Below are positions 1 to 5,889 of a stretch of 5,998 nt of DNA, in pieces. Position 1 is the first letter of the stretch. The number at the start of each line of letters is the position of its first letter. The stretch is taken from contig JASKZU010000153.1 of the NCBI GenBank assembly GCA_030147455.1, positions 1-5,998 on the forward strand. Reading direction: 5' to 3'. Both the position numbers and the translations under genes were made by a program. This DNA comes from Planococcus sp. (in: firmicutes). Lineage in GTDB: Bacteria; Bacillota; Bacilli; Bacillales_A; Planococcaceae. Below the pieces are notes generated by a model. The model saw only the letters and a program-made list of their open reading frames with translations. It was not told the DNA's origin and did not search any database.

Positions 1-527
1 CGATTCGAAGCAATTATTTGGATTTGAGCCAGCTGCAGGACTACTGGGGCCCGCGCCGCTTAAACCATCACACTGAAGCTACTTCCATGCTGTATGCACT
101 GCGGGAAGGCGCGCGTGTTGTTTTGGAAGAAGGGCTGGAAGAACGTTTTGCCCGCCATCAGCTGCATGAACGCGCGATTGTGGAAGGGATAAAAGCAATG
201 GGCCTTTCCCTGTTCAACGACGTGCCGTGGAAACTTCCGATGGTGACTTGCGTACTGATTCCTGAAGGTGTAGACGGCGAAGCAGTCCGCTCGATGCTGC
301 TCGAACAATTTGGCATCGAAATCGCCAGCTCGTTCGGCCCGCTTCACGGGAAAATCTGGCGCATCGGCGCAATGGGCTATAGCTGCCGGAAAGAAAATGT
401 GCTTGCTGTTCTGGCTGGTTTTGAAGCCGCATTGATCCGCAACGGGGCGAAAGTAAACAGAGGAGAAGCGCTTCAGGCTGCTTTAGATGTTTACGGAGCC
501 GCAGCTATCCAACAAGCAACGGTGTAA
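1..527 (+). CDS. pucG: (S)-ureidoglycine:glyoxylate aminotransferase, C-terminal part (5' end outside window)
   Basis: This is the last 174 or so codons of a class-V, PLP-dependent aminotransferase, with the frame open from base 3 to the TAA at 525-527. The translation carries stretches I recognise from Bacillus PucG: DLSQLQDYWGPRRLNHHTEATSMLYALREG near the start, then FGIEIASSFGPL, KIWRIGAMGYSCRKENVL and a final EALQAALDVYGAA. Known for the family: PucG transfers the amino group of (S)-ureidoglycine to glyoxylate, giving oxalurate and glycine, in the cytoplasm during allantoin breakdown. The full protein is about 415 residues, so the N-terminal 240 or so residues and the PLP lysine lie upstream. 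The reading frame is intact to a normal C-terminus, and a terminator follows within two bases of the stop. A generic serine-pyruvate or alanine-glyoxylate aminotransferase is the alternative, but the purine-catabolic neighbours make PucG much more likely. Confidence 0.93.
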   Translation, partial: IRSNYLDLSQLQDYWGPRRLNHHTEATSMLYALREGARVVLEEGLEERFARHQLHERAIVEGIKAMGLSLFNDVPWKLPMVTCVLIPEGVDGEAVRSMLLEQFGIEIASSFGPLHGKIWRIGAMGYSCRKENVLAVLAGFEAALIRNGAKVNRGEALQAALDVYGAAAIQQATV

Positions 528-528
528 G

Positions 529-560
529 AAAAAGCCGGCCTCTTACAAAGCCGGCTTTTT
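529..560 (+). terminator. Intrinsic terminator after pucG
   Basis: The arms AAAAAGCCGGC (529-539) and GCCGGCTTTTT (550-560) are perfectly complementary over 11 bp around a 10-base loop, and the 3' arm ends in five T. The A-run on the 5' arm means the hairpin could also end transcription coming from the opposite side. It sits only 24 bases before the GTG candidate start of the permease gene at 585, so downstream expression needs read-through or a promoter inside pucG. Confidence 0.9.
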
Positions 561-578
561 CTATTGCCAGAAGTGGAA

Positions 579-588
579 AAGAAGGTGA
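579..588 (+). promoter_or_regulatory. Strong Shine-Dalgarno-like stretch at the permease start
   Basis: AAGAAGGTGA matches the B. subtilis anti-SD complement AAGGAGGTGA at nine of ten bases. It overlaps the GTG 585 start candidate. Its ideal spacing (about 8 bases after GG 584-585) falls on ATA 594, not on a standard start codon. TTG 603 is 17 bases away, which is long. The stretch makes the true start of the permease ambiguous. Confidence 0.45.
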
Positions 589-1916
589 GCACAATACAGG
601 AATTGAGAAAAATCACACACTGGGCAGCTGGGCTTCAATGGCTGTTCTTCCTTTTTACCAATACGGTCGTGATCCCGATTACGATCGGCAGCGCATTCGG
701 GCTCGAGCAAGGAAAAATCACTGCACTTCTTCAACTGTCCTTTTTGTTTACGGGGCTTGCGTGCATCATTCAAGCAGTGTTCGGACATCGCCGGTCGATT
801 ATGGAAGGGCAGTCCGGCCTTTGGTGGGGCGTTATTTTGAGCATGTGCTACGTAGCCCCCGCGCAAGGAATGTCCATGTCTGTGTTGGGCGGAAGCATAT
901 CAGCCGGCATCATTTTGTCGGGGCTTTTTACCGTCGCAATAGGCCTGTCAGGAGTCGGCCCGCGCATTGCGGGCTGGTTTAATGCAGGCGTCATGGCTGT
1001 CTTTACTTTTTTATTGGCGATTCGGCTCAACACCATTTTCCTGAAAGGAATGCTTGGCATTCCTTTTGGCGCAGAAGCTGCATCTCCACAAATTGATATC
1101 CCGGTTTTTCTTCTTTCGTGCGCAATCGTATTTTTCGCGATTTGGCTAAGCGTCAGAAACAAGTCCAGCATCAGCCGTTACTCTTTGTTGATCAGCATCA
1201 TCGTCGGTTGGATTGCCTATGAAATTCTTTTCTCGGCGCCACAGGAAACGATAGGGATGGACGGCGGGGCGACCATGGGCCTGTTTCTACTGGGAGATCT
1301 TTCATTTAACGCAGGTATCATCATTACAGCGGTCGTTGCCGGCATGCTTAATTTGTCTAATACGTTCGGCGCATTAAAAGGAACCGACTCGCTGTACGGC
1401 AAGCAAACAGAAACGGATCAGTACCGCCGCTCTTTTACAGTTTCCGGTATTTTTACAGCCATTTCAGGAATGTTCGGCATGGTTCCCTACGCACCGTATG
1501 TATCTTCCATCGGGTTTCTCAACCAGACACGCATTCTGGAAAAGCTGCCGTTCATTCTTGGCGGCGCCATGTTTATGGTGATGGGGATTGTTCCGGCTGT
1601 TGGACAGCTGATGGTCCATATGCCGTTAAGCGTCGGAAGCGCGGCGCTGCTCGTGGCGTATATGCGTCTGTTGCAGACGGCACTTGGCTATTTTGAACAA
1701 ATCGATATGACACCGGCGAACCTCTACAGGGTAGCGGTACCACTTTTTATCGGCATAGTGTTTTTGTTTTTCCCGGCTGAGTACTTTCTTTCGTTTCCAC
1801 CGGTCATCCAGCCGCTCGTCAGCAATGGGCTGCTGATTGGGATTCTTTTATCGCTCGTGATTGAAAACAGCCGATTTAAGTTCGGAAATAAAAAAATGCT
1901 CAATGCAGACAGATAA
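585..1916 (+). CDS. NCS2-family nucleobase (xanthine/uracil-type) permease, divergent
   Basis: An integral membrane protein of about 443 residues that is almost wholly hydrophobic. I count roughly 13-14 membrane segments, close to the 14 of the NCS2/NAT fold of UraA. NCS2 proteins import nucleobases such as uracil, xanthine or urate, usually with protons; here a purine or ureide is likely from context. Family resemblance is seen in GLQWLFFLFTNTVVIPITIG (first helix), NLSNTFGALKG (helix 8 region, about nt 1350-1380) and SSIGFLNQTR (nt 1503-1532), which aligns with the NCS2 signature [QEP]NxGxxxxT[RK]. The usual QH of helix 1 is QW, and the carboxylates of helices 8 and 10 are absent, so the substrate cannot be inferred from motifs. 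It may resemble B. subtilis YwdJ, but this is from memory only. The start is uncertain: TTG 564 lies against the terminator with no ribosome site, while GTG 573, GTG 585, ATA 594 and TTG 603 are also in frame. GTG 585 is chosen provisionally. The amidase gene begins 19 bases after the stop. Confidence 0.85.
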   Translation: MSTIQELRKITHWAAGLQWLFFLFTNTVVIPITIGSAFGLEQGKITALLQLSFLFTGLACIIQAVFGHRRSIMEGQSGLWWGVILSMCYVAPAQGMSMSVLGGSISAGIILSGLFTVAIGLSGVGPRIAGWFNAGVMAVFTFLLAIRLNTIFLKGMLGIPFGAEAASPQIDIPVFLLSCAIVFFAIWLSVRNKSSISRYSLLISIIVGWIAYEILFSAPQETIGMDGGATMGLFLLGDLSFNAGIIITAVVAGMLNLSNTFGALKGTDSLYGKQTETDQYRRSFTVSGIFTAISGMFGMVPYAPYVSSIGFLNQTRILEKLPFILGGAMFMVMGIVPAVGQLMVHMPLSVGSAALLVAYMRLLQTALGYFEQIDMTPANLYRVAVPLFIGIVFLFFPAEYFLSFPPVIQPLVSNGLLIGILLSLVIENSRFKFGNKKMLNADR

Positions 1917-1919
1917 AAG

Positions 1920-1926
1920 AAGGAGG
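1920..1926 (+). promoter_or_regulatory. Ribosome binding site of the amidase gene
   Basis: AAGGAGG is a full consensus Shine-Dalgarno, nine bases before ATG 1936. It decides the start, since the frame is open upstream to 1861 inside the permease gene but has no such site there. Confidence 0.9.
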
Positions 1927-1935
1927 CTTATCAAA

Positions 1936-3111
1936 ATGACCGATCAATGGAATGCATTTATGGATAAGAAAGCGATGCTTTCACCGACAGGAACAGGAAC
2001 GCTCGATCAAACTGTTTTTGCAGTGAAAGATGTGTTTTCCATTCAAGGATATACAAGCAGTGCCGGAAACCCGGACTGGCTCCGGACGCACGGACCGGCA
2101 GAAGAAACAGCCGACGCCATTCAAAAGCTTCTGGCTCAAGGGGCAAAGCTTGCCGGTACGCTTCACACAGATGAACTGATGTATAGCTTGAACGGAGAAA
2201 ATGCCCATTACGGCACACCGGTCAATCCGGCTGCACCTGACCGGATTCCAGGTGGATCTTCGAGCGGATCCGCTTCTGCCGCCGCAGCTGGCCTCGTTGA
2301 TTTTTCAATCGGCACCGATACCGGCGGTTCAGTCCGCATCCCGTCTTCCTATTGCGGTTTATATGGTATTCGGCCGACACACGGAGCAGTCCGGATAAGC
2401 GGCGTGATTCCGCTGGCGGAAAGCTTTGATACGGTCGGATGGATGGCTCGCGATATGGACATGCTTTCCCGTGTTGGTGATGCCCTGTTGCCATCATCTG
2501 CAGACAGCAAACCGTTCACACGGCTGCTGATCGAAGAAGAAGCCTGGTCGCTGCCGGATGCCGATACAACCTCAGCGCTTCGCCCTTATTTGGAGGCGTC
2601 CCAAAAGCAAATAAAACAAGTGGAATTTGTTCGGGTGGCCGAAAGTGGGCTGGCTGAATGGGCAAGCGTATTCCGCACGATCCAAGCGCTGGAAATATGG
2701 GAGCAGCACGGCGAGTGGATCACGAAAGAAAATCCTTCGTTTGGTCCGGGAATTGCTGAGCGCTTTGCCTCCGCCAGCACGTTGGATAAAACACAATCCT
2801 TCGGCCAATTCCAAAGCTTTGAAGCTATTAAGCAGCGCATGAATGAATTATTGAAAGAAGATGGGCTGCTTGTGATTCCGACTGCGCCTGGGCCAGCACC
2901 ATTACTTGGTGAAGCGGCAGAAGAATACCGCGCGAAAGTCATGCAGCTTACCTGCATAGCAGGCCTTGCCGGTTTGCCTCAAATCACGATGCCGCTTGCC
3001 GAAGTGAACGGGCTGCCGGTCGGTTTGTCAGTAATTGCAGGGAAAAACCAGGACAGACGGCTATTGGAATGGGCCAGCTCATTTGTCCGACGCGGGGAGG
3101 AAGCGATTTAA
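1936..3111 (+). CDS. Amidase signature (AS) family hydrolase, AMI1-like size
   Basis: A 391-residue cytoplasmic amidase of the AS family (GatA, FAAH, plant AMI1), which hydrolyses C-N amide bonds with a Ser-cisSer-Lys triad. All three residues are visible: Lys31 in FAVKDVFSI, the cis-Ser at about Ser108 in PGGSSSGSA, and the nucleophile Ser132 in GTDTGGSVRIPS. The Ser108-Ser132 gap of 24 residues equals that in GatA as I recall it. The C-terminal part ends with GLPQITMPLAEVNGLPVGLSVIAG, typical of the family. At 391 residues it is shorter than GatA (about 480) and nearer AMI1 or small bacterial amidases. The substrate is unknown. Its place between a nucleobase-type permease and a FAH-fold enzyme, beside pucG and allantoinase, suggests a ureide-derived amide such as oxalurate or oxamate, but this is inference. 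A role as GatA is unlikely, as gatC and gatB are absent. Its stop overlaps the next start by one base, implying translational coupling. Confidence 0.9.
   Translation: MTDQWNAFMDKKAMLSPTGTGTLDQTVFAVKDVFSIQGYTSSAGNPDWLRTHGPAEETADAIQKLLAQGAKLAGTLHTDELMYSLNGENAHYGTPVNPAAPDRIPGGSSSGSASAAAAGLVDFSIGTDTGGSVRIPSSYCGLYGIRPTHGAVRISGVIPLAESFDTVGWMARDMDMLSRVGDALLPSSADSKPFTRLLIEEEAWSLPDADTTSALRPYLEASQKQIKQVEFVRVAESGLAEWASVFRTIQALEIWEQHGEWITKENPSFGPGIAERFASASTLDKTQSFGQFQSFEAIKQRMNELLKEDGLLVIPTAPGPAPLLGEAAEEYRAKVMQLTCIAGLAGLPQITMPLAEVNGLPVGLSVIAGKNQDRRLLEWASSFVRRGEEAI
3094..3100 (+). promoter_or_regulatory. Ribosome binding site of the FAH-family gene, inside the amidase gene
   Basis: GGGGAGG lies in the last codons of the amidase gene, ten bases before ATG 3111. 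It supports ATG 3111 over ATG 3117 (16 bases away) and over the TTG-type upstream extension at 3069, which has no ribosome site. Confidence 0.8.
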
Positions 3112-3977
3112 TGAAAATGGCAACAATTTGTGAAAACGGCCGGGAAAAAGCGGTAGTGATCGGGCTAGACTATGTTTATGGTATGGATCAGGTGAATAAA
3201 CTGGCGGGAAAAGAGTGGAGCGGCGAGTTGCTTCCGCTTTTGCAAAACGGCGAGTGGGACGAGCTGAAAAGCTGGTACGATAGAACCGGAAAAAACTTGC
3301 TGAACACAGAAGACGGCGTGCTGCCAGAAACTGTGTCATTTTCTCCCTTGTTCCGCCATCCGGAAAAAGTAGTCGGTGTCGGCATGAACTACATGGAAAC
3401 TGCGCTGGAGTTATCAGGCAAGGCCCCTGAAGAAGAACCCGTAACGTTCATGAAGCCGAACTCCAGTTTGATCGGACCAGATAACCCAATCCATATTCCA
3501 GCCCAGTCGCCGAATGTATCAGGCGAGGCGGAACTGGCTATAGTGATCGGCAAAGCAGGCGAACAGATAAAAGAGGAAGACGTGTGGAAATATGTGGCTG
3601 GCTTTACCGGCAGCCTCGATATGACTGCTAAAGATATTCAAAATCAAAATCCGCGATTCTTGCAGCGAGCCAAAAGCTTTAATACGTTCTGCAGCTTCGG
3701 CCCTTATTTGGCCACGGCAGATGAATTGCCTGAGCTGTCCAATATTGCAGTGGAAACGGTTTTAAACGGAGTGGTCACTCATAAAAATGTCATTTCGAAT
3801 ATGATGTATCCGCCAGCATTCATCGTTTCTTTTTTCTCGAAAATTATGACGCTGCAACCGGGGGATATCATCTTGACGGGAACCCCAGGATCTTCGCTGA
3901 TCCGCGAAGGTGACCTCATCGAGTGCCGCATAACTGGTCTGCCGCCTTTGGCTAACCCTGTGGAAAAGCGGTCCTAG
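3111..3977 (+). CDS. Fumarylacetoacetate hydrolase (FAH)-fold protein, possible ureidoglycolate lyase
   Basis: A 288-residue protein with an N-terminal region of about 80 residues and a C-terminal FAH domain. Seen motifs: VVGVGMNYMETA (88-98), TFMKPNSSLIGPDNPI (112-127), the metal ligands Glu139 and Glu141 in GEAELAIVIGK with Asp170 in GSLDMTAKD, RAKSFNTFCSFGPYLAT (186-202) and LQPGDIILTGTPG (248-260). Known for the family: Mg/Mn-dependent C-C bond hydrolases, isomerases and decarboxylases of 2-oxo acids, plus a group annotated as ureidoglycolate lyase (ureidoglycolate to glyoxylate and urea). In this allantoin cluster the lyase role is attractive, because it would supply the glyoxylate that PucG needs; this is inference. 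Alternatives are an acylpyruvate hydrolase or oxaloacetate decarboxylase-like enzyme. It departs from the common NDVSARD and FDTF forms with LDMTAKD and FNTF. It is the last gene of the permease-amidase-FAH group and is followed by a terminator ten bases on. Confidence 0.88.
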   Translation: MKMATICENGREKAVVIGLDYVYGMDQVNKLAGKEWSGELLPLLQNGEWDELKSWYDRTGKNLLNTEDGVLPETVSFSPLFRHPEKVVGVGMNYMETALELSGKAPEEEPVTFMKPNSSLIGPDNPIHIPAQSPNVSGEAELAIVIGKAGEQIKEEDVWKYVAGFTGSLDMTAKDIQNQNPRFLQRAKSFNTFCSFGPYLATADELPELSNIAVETVLNGVVTHKNVISNMMYPPAFIVSFFSKIMTLQPGDIILTGTPGSSLIREGDLIECRITGLPPLANPVEKRS

Positions 3978-3986
3978 GATAATCGG

Positions 3987-4035
3987 AAGCTGCTTCAGAA
4001 ATTGCGGAGAATCCGCTTCTGAAGCAGCTTTTATC
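3987..4035 (+). terminator. Two-tier intrinsic terminator after the FAH gene
   Basis: The outer arms AAGCTGCTTCAGAA (3987-4000) and TTCTGAAGCAGCTT (4017-4030) pair perfectly over 14 bp. An inner hairpin GCGGA/TCCGC (4004-4008 with 4012-4016, loop GAA) is stacked on top, with three unpaired bases ATT at 4001-4003. T-rich sequence starts at 4029. The structure ends the permease-amidase-FAH transcript. Confidence 0.9.
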
Positions 4036-4247
4036 TTCATTGGCTCCACACGTGAAAGACCCTAGAAATTCATCGGATTGGATGATGTGTGCAGACAGCC
4101 GCTGATAAATCACAACTTTTCTAATGAAATCAACTAAAGATTTATATAAAATAAATTACATGATTATGCATTTATGATAATATTATTGCAGCACTCAAAG
4201 CTTAGTTGCTCTTTAAAGGCTTGTCCGTCGAACAAAATGAAAAGCAA
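4036..4247 (+). promoter_or_regulatory. Intergenic region with probable promoter of the allantoinase gene
   Basis: The DNA becomes AT-rich from about 4105. Because a terminator stands upstream, allantoinase should have its own promoter here. The best -10 candidates are GATAAT (4176-4181) and TATTAT (4181-4186), each one mismatch from TATAAT. No good TTGACA is found at 16-18 bases; the nearest is ATTACA (4155-4160), 15 bases before GATAAT. A weak -35 would fit an activator-dependent promoter, as is known for B. subtilis puc genes under PucR. I saw no clear PucR or TnrA site and no riboswitch fold in this spacer. Confidence 0.4.
4151..4175. repeat. Imperfect AT-rich inverted repeat upstream of allantoinase
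   Basis: ATAAAT (4151-4156) is repeated inverted as ATTTAT (4170-4175). Inside them CAT (4159-4161) faces ATG (4166-4168), off-centre by half a base. It lies just upstream of the candidate -10 elements, the right place for a regulator site, but AT-rich DNA forms such repeats easily. Confidence 0.35.
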
Positions 4248-4255
4248 AAAGGGGA
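4248..4255 (+). promoter_or_regulatory. Ribosome binding site of allantoinase
   Basis: AAAGGGGA stands eight bases (from the last G, 4254) before ATG 4263. It selects that ATG over the TTG at 4206 that opens the same frame, which has no ribosome site. Confidence 0.75.
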
Positions 4256-4262
4256 AATATAC

Positions 4263-5642
4263 ATGACACCATTTGATTTAATCATTAACAACGGGACAGT
4301 AGTTTTCGAAAACAAAGTAGAAAAAGCGGCCATCGCATTGAAGGATGGAAAAATTGCAGCTATTGGAGAATACATCGAGGGAGAAGCGCTGCAAACAATT
4401 GATGCAGAGGGGCAATATGTTTTTCCGGGTATGATTGATGTACACGTCCATTTCAGCGATCCGGGCCGTGAATACTGGGAAGGATTTCAGACGGGATCGC
4501 AGATGATGGCAGCGGGCGGCTGCACGACGTTCTTTGACATGCCGCTCAACGGCATTCCTTCAACAATCAATAAAGAGGCGCTTTTTCAAAAAGCGGATAA
4601 AGGCAATCAATCTTCATGGACTGATTTCTCGCTTTGGGGCGGCCTTGTCCCGGGCAATGAATCCGACCTTGCCGGACTGGCGGAAGAAGGAGTCATTGGA
4701 TTCAAGGCATTTCTTTCGACTACAGGCAATAAGGAATTCGAAAACGCGGACGACATTACTTTGCTGAAGGGCATGAAAATCATTGCCGGACTTGGCAAAG
4801 TGCTGGCGCTTCATTCAGAAAGCGGACCGATCACTGATTGGCTCAAAGAGCAAAAAGAACAGGCGGGGCTCGTATCAGCAGACGATTACCTGGAAACACG
4901 CCCGGTAGCGGCCGAAGCAGAAGCTGTGCAGCGCGCTTTATATTATGCGGAAGTAACCGGATGTCCGCTTCATTTCGTACATATCAGCTCTGCCGAAGCC
5001 ATTGAAAAAATTGAAGCAGCAAAACAAAAAGGCATGAATGTTTCTGTGGAAACATGCCCGCATTATTTATTGTTCAACCATCAGGCTCTTCGCGACCACG
5101 GAGCAGTGGCTAAATGCGCGCCGCCGCTGCGCATGCCTGACGAGCAGAAAAAACTGATTGATTTATTGATCGGCGGAAAGTTTGATATGGTCTCATCCGA
5201 TCATTCGCCCTGCACGAGCGATTTGAAAGACCCCAATGTTTACAACTTGTTTGAAGCATGGGGCGGCATCAGCGGAGGGCAGTTCTCGCTTCTTTCGATG
5301 CTGCAGTTGGCTGTTGAACATGACATTCCGCTCGAGCATATCGCCCAGTGGACAGCGCAGAATCCTGCAGAGCGATTCGGCCTTTCTTCTAAAGGACAGA
5401 TCCAAGAAGGCTTTGATGCAGACCTCGTAATCGTGGATATGGATAAGCCGTTTACAGTTACCGAAGAGAACTTCCTGGCAAAAAACAAAATCAGTTTGTA
5501 TATCGGGCATACATTCCCTTGCACAATCAACCAAACCATCAGCCGCGGAAATAGAGTGTATGATCATGGAACGATTCTAGGGGAGCCGGGCGGCCAGTGG
5601 GTCCAACCGGACGAGGCGATAAAAGCAGATTTAACTTATTGA
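4263..5642 (+). CDS. pucH: Allantoinase (cyclic amidohydrolase)
   Basis: A 459-residue cytoplasmic amidohydrolase that hydrolyses the hydantoin ring of allantoin to allantoate. The whole dinuclear metal set of the family is present: His61 and His63 in DVHVHFSDPG, the carboxylated Lys148 in IGFKAF, His184 in LALHSES, His240 in HFVHISS and Asp313 in SSDHSPC. These positions are within two residues of what I recall for E. coli AllB. The N-terminal LIINNGTVVFEN and the C-terminal GFDADLVIVD form the usual beta-sandwich cap, and ETCPHYL (263-269) is also typical. The length is close to B. subtilis PucH (about 446). Dihydropyrimidinase or dihydroorotase are the alternatives, but the sequence style and pucG in the same window favour allantoinase. 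The gene stands alone between two terminators, so it is probably monocistronic and separately regulated. Confidence 0.93.
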   Translation: MTPFDLIINNGTVVFENKVEKAAIALKDGKIAAIGEYIEGEALQTIDAEGQYVFPGMIDVHVHFSDPGREYWEGFQTGSQMMAAGGCTTFFDMPLNGIPSTINKEALFQKADKGNQSSWTDFSLWGGLVPGNESDLAGLAEEGVIGFKAFLSTTGNKEFENADDITLLKGMKIIAGLGKVLALHSESGPITDWLKEQKEQAGLVSADDYLETRPVAAEAEAVQRALYYAEVTGCPLHFVHISSAEAIEKIEAAKQKGMNVSVETCPHYLLFNHQALRDHGAVAKCAPPLRMPDEQKKLIDLLIGGKFDMVSSDHSPCTSDLKDPNVYNLFEAWGGISGGQFSLLSMLQLAVEHDIPLEHIAQWTAQNPAERFGLSSKGQIQEGFDADLVIVDMDKPFTVTEENFLAKNKISLYIGHTFPCTINQTISRGNRVYDHGTILGEPGGQWVQPDEAIKADLTY

Positions 5643-5682
5643 TTTCAAGTTCAAGCGCATCTCACGTACAGATGGATAGCAG

Positions 5683-5785
5683 CATTCAGCATAAGAAGGA
5701 GCTCCCTGCGAGCTTCTTCTTTTTTGTGAAAATATTTATTTATAGCAGGCTCATTTATGCATCTATTACTGGAAGATGCTGAATG
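5683..5785. repeat. 10-bp inverted repeat bracketing the allantoinase terminator
   Basis: CATTCAGCAT (5683-5692) recurs inverted as ATGCTGAATG (5776-5785). The left arm abuts the terminator stem. The arms are 83 bases apart. The function is unknown and it may be chance. Confidence 0.4.
5693..5725 (+). terminator. Intrinsic terminator after allantoinase
   Basis: AAGAAGGAGCTC (5693-5704) pairs with GAGCTTCTTCTT (5710-5721) over 12 bp with a single G-U pair, around a five-base loop CCTGC. A run of six T (5720-5725) completes a standard rho-independent terminator, 50 bases after the stop codon. Confidence 0.9.
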
Positions 5786-5880
5786 ATAAAGTAAGTGTAT
5801 GACCACATGTTACATAAAATATAAACTTCAATAATAAAGCGATTAAAAATAACCAAAACTTTTTTATCCAAAGAGAAAGC
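5786..5880 (+). promoter_or_regulatory. AT-rich upstream region of the last gene, possible promoter
   Basis: A possible -10 is TATAAA (5820-5825), with ATGACC (5799-5804) as a weak -35 at a short 15-base spacing. TGTTACATAAAAT (5808-5820) resembles one half of a TnrA box. Neither call is strong. The sequence otherwise shows nothing I recognise. Confidence 0.25.
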
Positions 5881-5889
5881 AGGAGTAAA

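Noticed and set aside
60..432. Minus-strand open frames within the pucG part (95 and 72 codons)
   Set aside because: They lie opposite a recognised gene, have no ribosome site that convinces, and their proteins look like codon shadows of the aminotransferase.
848..1402. Minus-strand frames opposite the permease gene
   Set aside because: They are antisense shadows of a hydrophobic gene with no recognisable domain.
1861..1935. N-terminal extension of the amidase inside the permease gene
   Set aside because: The AAGGAGG site at 1920-1926 and the typical AS-family N-terminus fix ATG 1936 as the start.
2222..2957. Minus-strand frames up to 123 codons opposite the amidase gene
   Set aside because: No family resemblance, and the plus-strand amidase accounts for the coding signal with all its catalytic residues.
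4206..4262. N-terminal extension of allantoinase from TTG 4206
   Set aside because: No ribosome site; the allantoinase family begins near the sequence FDLIINNG, in agreement with ATG 4263.
4036..4262. Possible purine riboswitch before allantoinase
   Set aside because: I could not find the conserved purine-aptamer three-helix arrangement or its loop-loop bases; the spacer is mostly unstructured AT-rich DNA.
5597..5782. 61-codon plus-strand frame across the allantoinase end and its terminator
   Set aside because: It overlaps the gene end and includes the terminator hairpin, and it has no ribosome site or recognisable product.
5849..5861. PucR-box-like sequence on the minus strand (TTTTGGTTAT)
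   Set aside because: Only the core TTGGTTA agrees with the box as I remember it, the flanks do not, and the gene next to it is not a purine gene.
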